From Synechococcus sp. BIOS-U3-1 (GTDB lineage Bacteria; Cyanobacteriota; Cyanobacteriia; PCC-6307; Cyanobiaceae): a stretch of 64,000 bases of DNA. Shown piece by piece: positions 9,668-19,257 of the stretch (position 1 is its first letter; every line of letters starts with the position of its first letter). Under the pieces are notes generated by a model. The model did not search any database. It was not told the origin of the DNA and saw only the letters and a list, made by a program, of their open reading frames with translations. The stretch spans positions 2,418,001 through 2,482,000 of the forward strand of contig NZ_CP047936.1 of assembly GCF_014279975.1 (NCBI RefSeq). The letters run 5' to 3'. A program made the position numbers and the translations under genes.

Positions 9668-11680
9668 ATGCCCTCGGCTGCCGACTCCGCCTGGTTGATT
9701 CCAGTGCTGCCCTTGTTCGGGGCCCTGATTACTGGTCTTGGTTTGATCAGCTTCAACCGCACGATCAACCGATTGCGAAAACCGGTGGCACTGCTGCTGA
9801 TTAGCTGCATCGGTGCTGCCGCAGTGATCAGTTACGCGGTGCTGTTAGAGCAACTTGGAGGCGCACCACCAGTTGAGCACCTCTTCATTTGGGCAAGCGC
9901 AGGTGACTTCGTCCTGCCGATGGGTTATGTGGTCGACCCTCTGGCCGCAGTGATGCTGGCTCTGGTCACCACTGTGGCCTTGCTGGTGATGATCTACTCA
10001 CACGGCTACATGGCGCACGACAAGAGCTATGTGCGCTTTTTCACCTACCTGGCCATCTTCAGCAGTTCGATGCTGGGTTTAGTGGTGAGTCCCAACCTGC
10101 TCGAGATCTATGTGTTCTGGGAGTTGGTGGGCATGTCGTCCTATCTGCTGGTGGGCTTTTGGTACGACCGAGATGGCGCAGCACATGCCGCCCAAAAAGC
10201 TTTCGTCGTCAACAGGGTTGGTGACTTCGGCCTCTTGCTCGGCATCCTTGGCTTGTTTTGGGCAACAGGCAGTTTCGACTTCCAGGGAATCGCTGATGGG
10301 CTTTCAGCGGGTGTGAGCAGCGGCATCGTGCCGGGCTGGGCAGCACTGCTTCTCTGTCTGTTTGTGTTCATGGGCCCGATGGCGAAATCGGCCCAGTTCC
10401 CTCTTCACGTCTGGCTGCCGGATGCGATGGAAGGGCCAACACCGATCTCGGCACTGATCCATGCCGCCACGATGGTGGCTGCTGGCGTGTTCTTGGTGGC
10501 ACGGCTCGAACCGCTCTACAGCCAGTTCCCGAGCGTAGGTGTGTTCATCGCCGTCACCGGAACGATCACCTGCTTTCTGGGGGCCTCGATCGCCCTTACT
10601 CAGATGGACCTGAAAAAAGGACTGGCCTACAGCACTGTGTCTCAGCTGGGGTACATGATGCTGGCCATGGGCTGTGGAGCTCCAGTAGCCGGCATGTTCC
10701 ACCTGGTGACCCATGCCTTCTTCAAGGCGATGCTCTTCCTGGGATCGGGATCCGTGATTCACGCCATGGAGGATGTGGTGGGACATGAACCTGTGCTCGC
10801 CCAAGACATGCGACTCATGGGCGGTCTGCGCAAAAAGATGCCGATTACAGCCATCACCTTCCTGATCGGCTGCATTGCCATCAGTGGCATTCCCCCGCTG
10901 GCAGGTTTTTGGAGCAAAGACGAGATTCTGGGTCAGGCCTTTGGCACGTTCCCCATCCTTTGGGTGGTGGGCTTTCTCACCGCCGGCATGACCGCGTTCT
11001 ACATGTTCCGGCTCTACTTCCTCACTTTCGAGGGAGAGTTTCGAGGCAACGATGAGGCCATGAAGGCCAATCTCATGGCTGCTGCCGGCAAGGCTATTGA
11101 TGAAGACCATGCACACCATGCGGGCAGCCTGCACGAATCACCATGGCCAATGACCCTGCCACTGGTGGTGCTTGCGGTCCCATCCGTCTTGATCGGTCTG
11201 CTCGGGACCCCATGGAACAGTCGCTTTGCCGGACTTCTTAACCCCGAAGAAGCGCTTGAGATGGCGGAACACTTCAGTTGGGGGGAATTCTTGCCTCTTG
11301 CAGGAGCCTCGGTTGCCATCTCCGTGACCGGAATCAGCGTGGCAGTACTCGCCTATGCCCTGCGTCGCATCGACCTCGGTGAGCTGGTGGCAGCTCGTTT
11401 CCCAGCCATTAATGCCTTCCTTGCTAACAAGTGGTATCTGGATGACATCAACGAGAAACTGTTCGTCCGCAGCAGCCGCAAGATTGCACGCGAGGTACTA
11501 GAAGTCGACGCCAAGGTGGTTGATGGAGTGGTGAACCTCACCGGTCTGCTCACGCTCGGCAGCGGTGAAGGTCTCAAATACTTCGAAACCGGCCGCGCTC
11601 AGTTCTATGCCCTGATCGTGTTCGGCGGTGTCATCGGTCTAGTTGTGCTCTTCGGTGTGCTTGGCGGCCCGATCAATTGA
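9668..11680 (+). CDS. ndhF: NAD(P)H-quinone oxidoreductase chain 5 (NdhF1)
   Basis: A 670-residue proton-pumping antiporter-like subunit at the distal end of the NDH-1 membrane arm. It has many transmembrane helices, the conserved [26 protein letters not shown] segment in its usual form ([17 protein letters not shown]), and [13 protein letters not shown]. A long amphipathic C-terminal region is expected for this chain. Length and sequence suggest NdhF1, the respiratory/cyclic-flow form paired with NdhD1, not the CO2-uptake NdhF3/F4. The 3' end runs into an inverted-repeat region. Confidence 0.94.
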   Translation: [670 protein letters not shown]

Positions 11681-11710
11681 AGCAATGAATTGATCGGATG
11701 AATTGATCGG
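11669..11710 (+). repeat. tandem 13-bp repeat with alternative hairpins at the end of ndhF
   Basis: ATGAATTGATCGG occurs twice in tandem (11685-11697 and 11698-11710). CCGATCAATT (11669-11678), which forms the last codons of ndhF, is complementary to the AATTGATCGG in either copy, giving two mutually exclusive 10-bp hairpins. No T tract follows, so it is not a classic terminator. Confidence 0.75.
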
Positions 11711-11724
11711 AGCGACTCGCTGGC

Positions 11725-11752
11725 TCTGCTCAAAGTCACTGACTTGGGCAGA
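11725..11752 (+). promoter_or_regulatory. stem-loop in the ndhF/porin spacer
   Basis: TCTGCTCAAAGTC pairs with GACTTGGGCAGA with one bulged A and one G-U pair around a 3-base loop. It lies 45 bases after ndhF and 112 bases before the porin. There is no U tract. It may be an mRNA 3'-end stabiliser, a processing site or a weak terminator. Confidence 0.5.
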
Positions 11753-11863
11753 GGCTCATTGATCAAGAGACTCTCTGGCACAACCCCTCAAGCACTCACT
11801 CGGAAAAACCCTCAACGTGTGAATGGTGCTTGAAGCGCCGGTTCTGTGTGAGGACCCATCCCC

Positions 11864-13570
11864 ATGAAATTGTTCAAGCAACTGCTGGTTGCTCCTGCTG
11901 CTCTGGGCCTACTGGCTCCGATGGCTGCTGGCGCGACTGAAGTCAATGTTGCCGGTGTTTCCGACTACGCCTCCGTGTCTCATGGCACGGCTGCTGTGGA
12001 TCAGGTCACCAGCATCACCCAATTCTCAGACGTCTACCCGAACGACTGGGCTTATCAGGCACTCAGCAACCTGATCGAGCGCTACGGCTGTGTTGCTGGT
12101 TATCCCAACGGCACCTACCGCGGCAACCGTGCGATGACCCGCTTTGAAGCGGCTGCACTGTTGAACGCCTGTCTCGACCGCGTCACTGAAGTGACCGACG
12201 AGCTCAAGCGTCTGATGAAAGAGTTCGAAAAGGAACTCGCGATCGTGAAGGGCCGCGTTGACGGTCTGGAAGCTCGCGTTGGCGAACTGGAAGCAACCCA
12301 GTTCTCCACCACCACCAAGATGAAGGGGAACACCACCTTCGTGATCGGCGCCAACAGCTACGGCGGTGACGCCAATGAATTTGGGCAGTTCGGCTCCAAT
12401 CCTGCTGTGAACAACAGCAAAAAGATGGCGGACCTGGCCAACGCCAATCTCGGTGCGGTCACCTTCAACTACGACATCAAGATCGATTTTGATACCAGTT
12501 TCACTGGCAAGGATCTGCTGCGCACGCGTCTGAGGGCAGGCAACTTCGACACGAGTGCCTTCGGTTTCGGCGCAAGCACTGGCATTCGCAGCCCTTTTTA
12601 TAAAACAAGCACTTACTCGACAGCGTCAGGCTTGGAAGTGGCCTTTGAGGAGGGTGATGGCCTCAACATCGACCGCATCTTCTACCAGTTCCCTCTGGGT
12701 AGCTCTTTCACCGTCACAGCAGGCGGCAAGGTTCGTCAGGACGACATGCTCGCCGTCTGGCCGAGTGCGTACCCCTCAGACACCATCCTTGATTACTTCA
12801 CCTATGCAGGTGCTCCCGGTGCCTACAGCTTGAATCTCGGTTCTGGTGCTGGCGTCTGGTGGAGCAACGACGGTTTCAGCATCAGTGCCAACTACGTTTC
12901 CACAAACGGCTCTGAGGGCAATCCCAAAAAGGGAGGCATCGCCACCAACGGTGCGTCCGGAACAGGCACGGTTCAACTGGCCTATGCCGATTCCAGCTGG
13001 GGTATCGCCGCGGCATACACCTACAGCTCCAAGAAGTGGGGAGCCGTCTATGAGTCAACGGGGACTCCCCTTGCAACGGAAGCTGGAAAACTTGGCAACA
13101 GCAACAATGTCGGACTGAGCGCCTGGTGGCAGCCTGAAGATTCGGGCTTTATTCCCTCCATTAGCGCCGGCTGGGGCCTCAGCTCCACGACCGGTGCGGA
13201 TGGCAGCACTCTGTTCGACTATGAATTTGATTCCGCTACCTCGCAGTCCTGGTATGTGGGTCTGCAGTGGAGCGATGTCTTCCTGAAAGGCAACAACGCC
13301 GGCATGGCTGTTGGTCAGCAGGCATTCGTGACCTCAATTGCGCTGACCGGAGACCCTGGCACCGCTGCGTGGAGCTCCTCCTCCAACGCGGAAGACAATC
13401 TTGCGCGCGATGGTCAGTACGCCTGGGAATTCTGGTATCAGTTCCAGGTCACCGACAACATCTCCGTGACTCCAGCCCTCTTCTATCTGAGCCGCCCCCT
13501 GGGCTCAGCCACCCAGAATGAGAGCTTCAATCAGTTCGGTGGTCTGGTGAAGACCTCCTTCCGCTTCTGA
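11864..13570 (+). CDS. SLH-domain outer-membrane porin (SomA/SomB type)
   Basis: A 568-residue porin of the cyanobacterial OprB/Som family. It has a signal peptide (residues 1-24, cleavage after an AGA motif), one S-layer-homology domain (about 50-110, FSDVYPNDWAYQALSNLIER...MTRFEAAALLN) that binds peptidoglycan-linked polysaccharide, a short coiled coil (about 105-145, with heptad-like VDGLEARVGELEA), and a long Gly/Ser/aromatic-rich beta-barrel ending in the terminal Phe needed for BAM recognition. Substrate is unknown; inorganic ions and small solutes are typical. A terminator follows about 40 bases later. Confidence 0.9.
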   Translation: MKLFKQLLVAPAALGLLAPMAAGATEVNVAGVSDYASVSHGTAAVDQVTSITQFSDVYPNDWAYQALSNLIERYGCVAGYPNGTYRGNRAMTRFEAAALLNACLDRVTEVTDELKRLMKEFEKELAIVKGRVDGLEARVGELEATQFSTTTKMKGNTTFVIGANSYGGDANEFGQFGSNPAVNNSKKMADLANANLGAVTFNYDIKIDFDTSFTGKDLLRTRLRAGNFDTSAFGFGASTGIRSPFYKTSTYSTASGLEVAFEEGDGLNIDRIFYQFPLGSSFTVTAGGKVRQDDMLAVWPSAYPSDTILDYFTYAGAPGAYSLNLGSGAGVWWSNDGFSISANYVSTNGSEGNPKKGGIATNGASGTGTVQLAYADSSWGIAAAYTYSSKKWGAVYESTGTPLATEAGKLGNSNNVGLSAWWQPEDSGFIPSISAGWGLSSTTGADGSTLFDYEFDSATSQSWYVGLQWSDVFLKGNNAGMAVGQQAFVTSIALTGDPGTAAWSSSSNAEDNLARDGQYAWEFWYQFQVTDNISVTPALFYLSRPLGSATQNESFNQFGGLVKTSFRF

Positions 13571-13931
13571 TCTGAAGTCTGCGACTTTCTACTAATTGTT
13601 CGAGCACTTCAAGCTTCCTCAACGAGGGAGCTTTTTTATTGCTGGACCAAGTCGTTCTTTGACTCTGAAAACAACGACCTTTGCCCACTGAATCAAGAGA
13701 GCTGATTTGGCTTGGACTCCGCGGCAATGGAGATGAATGCAGCGAATATGTCATCAATCTCACACGTTGTGGTTGATCACAGCGACAACTTTTCCCCGAT
13801 ATTCCGGGTTCTGGAGAAGCCTGATCAGCAGATCAGCACATCAATCCGGGTTATGTGTGTCAACGCCTATCGACTGAGTGCCAGTACAGCCAGGATTTCT
13901 ACACTCCCAACAGTGGTGAAAGGACTTTTCG
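13571..13931. other. 361-base spacer between porin and ndhD
   Basis: The first 70 bases hold the porin terminator. The rest shows no coding signal that I accept: an open frame at 13712-13963 has no family likeness. It is the only upstream region for ndhD, so the ndhD promoter should be here. TACACT at 13899-13904 resembles a -10 box but I see no good -35 partner. Confidence 0.55.
13611..13638 (+). terminator. Rho-independent terminator of the porin gene
   Basis: AAGCTTCCTC (13611-13620) pairs with GAGGGAGCTT (13624-13633), with one G-T wobble and a 3-base loop, and is followed by TTTTT to 13637. This ends the porin transcript. Confidence 0.85.
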
Positions 13932-15602
13932 TTGCTGGAGTTTGCCGTCAGTGCTCCCTTTGACCCTGCAGCGGATATCGCAGCAGGAATCATTCCAGCT
14001 CAGTTTCCTTGGCTGAGTCTTTCCATCCTCTTCCCGATCGTGGGCGCGTTAATTGTCCCCTTCATCCCCGATCAGGGAGAAGGGCGACAAGTCCGCTGGT
14101 TCGCTCTTGGCATCGCTCTAACCACCTTCCTGATCACAGTCGGGGCCTATCTCAGCGGTTATGACCCCAGTTTCAGTGGTCTGCAGCTTTCCGAACGTGT
14201 CAGCTGGCTGCCGAGTCTTGGACTCACCTGGGCCGTTGGGGCGGATGGGCTCTCCATGCCTCTCATCCTGCTGACCAGCTTCATCACCGCTCTGGCGGTC
14301 CTGGCCGCCTGGCCGGTCACCTTCAAACCCAAGCTGTTCTTCTTTCTGATCCTGGCCATGGATGGCGGTCAGATCGCAGTCTTCGCAGTCCAGGACATGC
14401 TGTTGTTTTTCCTGGCCTGGGAGCTGGAACTACTGCCTGTTTATCTCTTGCTTGCCATCTGGGGCGGCAAGAGGCGTCAGTACGCCGCCACGAAATTCAT
14501 CCTTTACACAGCAGGCAGTTCTCTGTTCATCCTGCTTGCGGCTTTAGCCATGGGCTTCATGGGAGGCGGTACTCCCAACTTCGAGTACACCGTGCTGGCA
14601 CAGAAAGGATTCAGCACAAGCTTTCAGCTGCTCTGTTATGCCGGTCTGCTGATCGCCTTCGGGGTCAAATTACCGATTGTTCCTCTGCACACCTGGCTAC
14701 CAGATGCTCATGGCGAAGCGACAGCGCCAGTGCACATGCTGTTAGCAGGAATCCTGCTGAAAATGGGCGGCTATGCCCTGATGCGCTTTAACGCCGAAAT
14801 CCTGCCTGAAGCCCATGCCCAGTTCGCACCACTGCTTGTGGTGCTTGGTGTGGTCAACATCATTTACGCAGCACTCACCTCTTTCGCTCAGCGCAACCTC
14901 AAACGCAAAATTGCCTACAGCTCCATCAGCCACATGGGTTTTGTGCTGATTGGCATTGGCAGTTTCAGCGCTCTAGGAACGAGTGGAGCGATGTTGCAGA
15001 TGATCAGCCATGGCCTGATCGGGGCCAGCCTATTTTTCCTGGTGGGAGCCACCTATGACCGCACCCACACCCTTCAGCTCGATGAGATGGGTGGTGTGGG
15101 TCAGAAGATGAGAATCATGTTTGCTCTTTGGACCGTCTGCTGCCTGGCATCCCTCGCACTCCCAGGCATGAGTGGATTTGTGAGTGAATTGATGGTGTTC
15201 ACAGGTTTCGCCACCGATGAGGCCTACACACTGAGCTTCCGAATCGTGATCGACGGACTGGCCGCGATCGGTGTGATCCTGACGCCGGTCTATCTGCTCT
15301 CCATGTTGAGGGAAATCTTCTTTGGCAAGGAAAACGCCCAGCTCACCACCAACACGAACCTGGTAGATGCGGAACCTCGCGAGATCTACATCATCGGCTG
15401 CTTGCTGGTGCCGATCATCGGTATCGGTCTCTACCCGCGTTTGATGACCGACAGCTATCGCACAGCGATCGAAGCTCTGGTAGATCGAGATGTCGCAGCC
15501 ATGGAGGTGATCACCCGACCCACTGCGCCGCTGATTCGCAGTGGCAGCCTGGCGCCAGCCATGCTCAGGGCCCCTCAGCTGATCTCTCGCAACGGATCCT
15601 GA
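13932..15602 (+). CDS. ndhD: NAD(P)H-quinone oxidoreductase chain 4 (NdhD1)
   Basis: A 556-residue proton-pumping membrane subunit of NDH-1. It shows the family segments [32 protein letters not shown] and [16 protein letters not shown]. The start is TTG 13932 ([10 protein letters not shown]), because no ATG or GTG lies nearby in frame and the N-terminus agrees with picocyanobacterial NdhD1 as I remember it. Like ndhF it probably belongs to NDH-1L, used in respiration and cyclic electron flow. It has its own long upstream spacer. Confidence 0.93.
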   Translation: MLEFAVSAPFDPAADIAAGIIPAQFPWLSLSILFPIVGALIVPFIPDQGEGRQVRWFALGIALTTFLITVGAYLSGYDPSFSGLQLSERVSWLPSLGLTWAVGADGLSMPLILLTSFITALAVLAAWPVTFKPKLFFFLILAMDGGQIAVFAVQDMLLFFLAWELELLPVYLLLAIWGGKRRQYAATKFILYTAGSSLFILLAALAMGFMGGGTPNFEYTVLAQKGFSTSFQLLCYAGLLIAFGVKLPIVPLHTWLPDAHGEATAPVHMLLAGILLKMGGYALMRFNAEILPEAHAQFAPLLVVLGVVNIIYAALTSFAQRNLKRKIAYSSISHMGFVLIGIGSFSALGTSGAMLQMISHGLIGASLFFLVGATYDRTHTLQLDEMGGVGQKMRIMFALWTVCCLASLALPGMSGFVSELMVFTGFATDEAYTLSFRIVIDGLAAIGVILTPVYLLSMLREIFFGKENAQLTTNTNLVDAEPREIYIIGCLLVPIIGIGLYPRLMTDSYRTAIEALVDRDVAAMEVITRPTAPLIRSGSLAPAMLRAPQLISRNGS

Positions 15603-15675
15603 CCAGTAACTCGGAGAGGGGCTGGCCCGATCAATCCATCACCGGTATTTTTCCGGCAGACGGCCAAAGGCTTAG

Positions 15676-16575
15676 ATGGATGCCGGGCTGAGTCAGAGAG
15701 CTGATGCCGGTGCGAGGCTCGCCATTCGTCTGCTTCAGGACGCTGCTCAGCAGGGTGACCTCGATCCATGGGATGTGGATGTCATTGCTGTGGTCGATGG
15801 CTTTCTGGATCAGCTGAAGCAACGGATCGAAGTTCCTCGCCAGGTTGAGGAAGCGTTAAAGCGACGTGGAGGAAGCTATGAACGTGACCTGGCCGACAGC
15901 AGTGAAGCCTTCCTGGCAGCGTCGGTGCTGGTGGGCCTGAAGGCGGAAGTCCTTGAAGCCAGCACGTTCCCGCCACAACCAGACGTGGAGGACATGTTTG
16001 AAGCAGATTTTGCTGACCAGGGCTGGCTAGATCCAAGCTTCGACATCCCTCGCCACCCCGAGCGACACCTACAACGCCGACCGGTGGCACCTCCACCTCT
16101 GCGGCGCCCGGTCACCCTTGGGGAACTGATCGAACAACTGGAATCGATTGCGGAACAGCTCGAATCAGACGAACTAGAAATGCGCCGGCGTCAGCGTCAA
16201 AAACGCTATTCCAACAAGGAAGCGATCGCGCAGGTGGCAGCGCTCGCTCACCGGGAGAAACTGCCAGAAACCACCGCTGCCATGGGTATCTTCCTGAATA
16301 GCTGGGAAGCAGCCCTCCAATGGGTCAATTTCGAAAACCTGGTCATTCAGTGGAACGCCATTGCCGACGACGACCTGGACAAGGACCGCGTCGGGGTTTT
16401 CTGGGCGCTTTTGTTCCTGTCATCACAAGGCCAGGTTGAACTGGAGCAAATGGACTCACTCCACGGTCCGATCCGACTTAAGCGCTTACTGGCTCCGGGC
16501 ACCGTGGCTCAGATGCCTCTGGCCAGCCTTGACGTGCCAGCTGTCATGCCGGCCGAGGGGGCCGTGGCCGCTTAA
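15676..16575 (+). CDS. scpA: segregation and condensation protein A
   Basis: A kleisin of 299 residues that bridges SMC heads in chromosome condensation. The N-terminal segment RLAIRLLQDAAQQGDLDPWDVDVIAV matches the ScpA signature (typically LLhLIeknkiDIyDIpI), and the C-terminal winged-helix region LFLSSQGQVELEQ is recognisable. The middle is Glu/Arg-rich and poorly conserved. ATG 15676 lies 73 bases after ndhD. An scpB partner is not in this window. Confidence 0.87.
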   Translation: MDAGLSQRADAGARLAIRLLQDAAQQGDLDPWDVDVIAVVDGFLDQLKQRIEVPRQVEEALKRRGGSYERDLADSSEAFLAASVLVGLKAEVLEASTFPPQPDVEDMFEADFADQGWLDPSFDIPRHPERHLQRRPVAPPPLRRPVTLGELIEQLESIAEQLESDELEMRRRQRQKRYSNKEAIAQVAALAHREKLPETTAAMGIFLNSWEAALQWVNFENLVIQWNAIADDDLDKDRVGVFWALLFLSSQGQVELEQMDSLHGPIRLKRLLAPGTVAQMPLASLDVPAVMPAEGAVAA

Positions 16576-16619
16576 CCACCCCCTTATGTTGGCTTATCCG
16601 TAGTAAGCCTGTAACGCCG

Positions 16620-17798
16620 ATGAAGGCGATGATCCTGGCCGCGGGCAAGGGAACAAGGGTTCAGCCGATCACGCATGTGATCCCCAAACCGATGATTCCG
16701 ATCCTGCAGAAGCCAGTGATGGAGTTCCTGCTTGAGCTGCTCAAGGAGCATGGTTTCGCAGAGGTGATGGTCAATGTGTCCCACCTGGCTGAAGAGATCG
16801 AGAACTACTTCCGAGACGGCCAGCGATTTGGCGTCGAAATTGCTTACAGCTTCGAAGGTCGTATCGAAGATGGTGAACTGATCGGTGACGCTCTGGGCTC
16901 CGCTGGCGGGCTGAAGAAAATCCAGGACTTCCAGACGTTTTTTGATGACACCTTTGTGGTGTTGTGCGGCGATGCACTGATCGACCTCGATCTCACCGAA
17001 GCGGTGAGACGACACCGGGAGAAGGGTGCTCTCGCCAGCCTCATCACCAAACGTGTTCCGAAGGAACAGGTGAGCAGCTATGGCGTTGTCGTGAGTGATG
17101 CAGAGGGACGCATTCAGGCCTTTCAGGAAAAGCCGAAGGTGGATGAAGCCCTGAGCGACACCATCAACACGGGCATCTATCTCTTCGAACCGGAGATTTT
17201 CGAGCACATCCCCTCGGGTGAATCCTTCGACATCGGCTCGGATCTGTTTCCCAAGCTGGTGGAGGTCGGTGCACCCTTCTATGCCCTACCCATGGAGTTC
17301 GAATGGGTCGACATCGGCAAAGTTCCCGATTACTGGCGGGCGATCCGCAGCGTGCTTCAAGGTGATGTCCGCCAAGTGGGCATTCCTGGCAAAGAAGTTC
17401 GTCCTGGGGTTTACACCGGCCTGAATGTGGCGGCCAACTGGGACCGGATCAACGTTCAAGGCCCTATCTATGTCGGTGGCATGACCAAGATCGAGGACGG
17501 AGCAACGCTGATTGGTCCAACGATGATCGGGCCCAGCTGCCACATCTGCGAAGGCGCCACGATCGATAATTCGATCATCTTCGACTACTCCCGCATCGGT
17601 GCAGGCGTGCAGCTTGTCGAAAAGTTGGTGTTCGGCCGTTACTGCGTCGGCAAAAATGGTGACCATTTCGACCTTCAGGAAGCGGCTCTCGACTGGTTGA
17701 TCACCGATGCCAGGCGCCAAGATCTGGTAGAACCCTCCCCTCAGCAGAAAGCGATGGCTGAATTGCTCGGGACTGATCTCACGACGGCCGCGAGCTGA
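16620..17798 (+). CDS. sugar-phosphate nucleotidyltransferase (GDP-mannose pyrophosphorylase-like)
   Basis: A 392-residue protein with an N-terminal nucleotidyltransferase domain: LAAGKGTRVQPIT (6-18) and PKPMIPI form the nucleotide-binding loop, and VLCGDALIDLDL holds the metal-binding Asp. A C-terminal left-handed beta-helix of hexapeptide repeats follows (about 250-350, with IEDGATLIGPTMIGPSCHI). It should couple a sugar-1-phosphate to NTP for glycan synthesis. Mannose-1-phosphate guanylyl- and glucose-1-phosphate thymidylyl-transferase are both possible. The tail overlaps metF by 20 bases in the convergent sense. Confidence 0.85.
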   Translation: MKAMILAAGKGTRVQPITHVIPKPMIPILQKPVMEFLLELLKEHGFAEVMVNVSHLAEEIENYFRDGQRFGVEIAYSFEGRIEDGELIGDALGSAGGLKKIQDFQTFFDDTFVVLCGDALIDLDLTEAVRRHREKGALASLITKRVPKEQVSSYGVVVSDAEGRIQAFQEKPKVDEALSDTINTGIYLFEPEIFEHIPSGESFDIGSDLFPKLVEVGAPFYALPMEFEWVDIGKVPDYWRAIRSVLQGDVRQVGIPGKEVRPGVYTGLNVAANWDRINVQGPIYVGGMTKIEDGATLIGPTMIGPSCHICEGATIDNSIIFDYSRIGAGVQLVEKLVFGRYCVGKNGDHFDLQEAALDWLITDARRQDLVEPSPQQKAMAELLGTDLTTAAS

Positions 17799-18681
17799 GG
17801 CCAGCTCGCTCGAGCACTTCAGGTATCCGCTCTTCCGCTTTAACAGCCATGACATGAACGCCCTGAGCAATCCCGGCAAATTGCCGGACCTGCTCAGCCG
17901 CGATGGCGATTCCCTCGGCCGCAGGATCATCGGCCTCATCGAGTCGTGCAATCAGGCGGTCTGGAATGTTGGCTCCAGGAACCTTCTGATTGATGAAGCT
18001 GGCATTCCTGGCTGATTTAAGTAGAAACACCCCTGCCAGAACAGGCAGCTCCATCGGAGCAGCCATGTCTCGGCAGAAGCGCTCCAGCACCCCAGGATCC
18101 ATCACCATCTGGGTCTGAACGAAACGAGCACCTGCTTCGCGTTTGCGCTCCAGCCTGCGCTTGAGCCCCGACCAGCTTGCGCAGTGTGGATCAGCGGCAG
18201 CTCCCGCAAACAAAGTTGTGGGGCCATCGGGCAGGTTCTCCTTAACAGGATCTTCACCACGGTTGAAAGCGCTCACCTGCTGCAGCAGCCGTACCGACTC
18301 CATTTCGTGCACAGGGCGAGCCGAAGGTTGATCACCGGCCTTCACGGAATCGCCTGTAAGACACAGCAGATTTCTGATACCGAGGGCATGGGCACCGAGC
18401 AGATCCGCCTGAATTCCAATGCGATTGCGATCACGCCCAGCCATCTGCAGCACAGGCTCAAGGCCGGCGTCCAACAGCAAACGACAAACCGCCAGGCTGC
18501 TCATGCGCATCACAGCACGGCTGCCGTCAGTGACATTGATGGCCTGAACCCAGTGGCGCAGGAGATTGGCCATGGCAAGGGTATGACTGGGATCTCCCCC
18601 ACGGGGCGGCATCACCTCAGCCGTGACTGTGACGGCACCAGCCTCAAGACTGCGCTGCAGCGCTGAACCCAAACCCTTCAA
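17779..18681 (-). CDS. metF: methylenetetrahydrofolate reductase family protein
   Basis: A 300-residue flavoprotein of the MTHFR family that reduces 5,10-methylene-THF to 5-methyl-THF for methionine synthesis. The N-terminal TAEVMPPRGGD, the central INVTDGSRAVMRMSSLAV and LCLTGDSVKAGDQ, and ARFVQTQMVMDPGVLERF are the expected family blocks. It is at the short end for MetF. The first residues differ from the E. coli enzyme, as in other cyanobacterial copies. It is divergent from the PedR-like regulator with a 43-base gap. Confidence 0.87.
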   Translation of the reverse strand: MKGLGSALQRSLEAGAVTVTAEVMPPRGGDPSHTLAMANLLRHWVQAINVTDGSRAVMRMSSLAVCRLLLDAGLEPVLQMAGRDRNRIGIQADLLGAHALGIRNLLCLTGDSVKAGDQPSARPVHEMESVRLLQQVSAFNRGEDPVKENLPDGPTTLFAGAAADPHCASWSGLKRRLERKREAGARFVQTQMVMDPGVLERFCRDMAAPMELPVLAGVFLLKSARNASFINQKVPGANIPDRLIARLDEADDPAAEGIAIAAEQVRQFAGIAQGVHVMAVKAEERIPEVLERAGLSSRPS

Positions 18682-18724
18682 ATGCTTCTGATGGACACTA
18701 TGGAAGATCGCCGGTCAGGAATGA

Positions 18725-19042
18725 ATGCCTAGGATGGTGTCGGAAGAACCGTCGGTGTCCAGCATGGTGAATGGCGATGGACATGGGTCCTCGAACATCT
18801 CACTCTCGACGCGGGAGGTTGAAATCATCGAACTGGTGGCAGAAGGATTGACCAACCAGGAGATTGCAGAGCGGCTCACCATCAGCAAACGGACGGTCGA
18901 CAATCACGTCAGCAACGTCTTTACGAAGACTGGTTCCAAGAACAGAGTGGCCCTGCTCAATTGGGCAATGGATCACGGGAAAATCTGCCGGGACGGCTTC
19001 AACTGTTGCCTACTCCCGGAATCATCCGCTGACGAGTCCTGA
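18725..19042 (+). CDS. pedR: small LuxR-type HTH regulator, PedR-like
   Basis: A 105-residue protein made almost only of a LuxR/FixJ helix-turn-helix (about 28-90, STREVEIIELVAEGLTNQEIAERL then KRTVDNHVSNVFTKTG) with no receiver domain. After the HTH it has a Cys-containing tail, ICRDGFNCC. Size, lack of a receiver and the Cys-rich C-terminus resemble cyanobacterial PedR, a regulator that responds to photosynthetic electron transport through thioredoxin. That identity is from memory and is inference. ATG 18725 is used, and ATG 18734 is also possible. Confidence 0.7.
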   Translation: MPRMVSEEPSVSSMVNGDGHGSSNISLSTREVEIIELVAEGLTNQEIAERLTISKRTVDNHVSNVFTKTGSKNRVALLNWAMDHGKICRDGFNCCLLPESSADES

Positions 19043-19184
19043 CCGCCAGCGGTAGAGGCAAAGGCAGATCCATCAGGGAGCATCTGGCCAAAGAAAGGTC
19101 GAACAGCTCGGCATATGCGACACAGGCCTCCCGATCCAGTCCGATGAACCGCAGAATTCCGTCGTGGTCGTAGAGGCCGTGCAC
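18999..19184 (-). CDS. conserved-looking small hypothetical protein
   Basis: A 61-residue frame starting at GTG 19184 (HGLYDHDGILRFIGLDREACVAYAELF). The sequence is not low-complexity and resembles a small hypothetical that I recall from marine Synechococcus, but I cannot name a family or function. Its last 44 bases overlap, antisense, the end of the PedR-like gene. A purely spurious frame is possible. Confidence 0.5.
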   Translation of the reverse strand: MHGLYDHDGILRFIGLDREACVAYAELFDLSLARCSLMDLPLPLPLAVRTRQRMIPGVGNS

Positions 19185-19257
19185 GAGTCACTTCCCGATT
19201 CCCGATCCAAATCTAAAGGAAAACTAAAGACTGTTACAAGGGGCGTGGGTGATTGTC

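Noticed and set aside
10304-11134. A 276-residue open frame on the minus strand inside ndhF
   Set aside because: It lies entirely within a well-supported membrane-protein gene on the other strand, and its His/Gln/Arg-rich content is the typical mirror of hydrophobic codons.
13712-13963. An 83-codon frame before ndhD
   Set aside because: No family likeness and it overlaps the ndhD start; the region is better seen as the promoter spacer.
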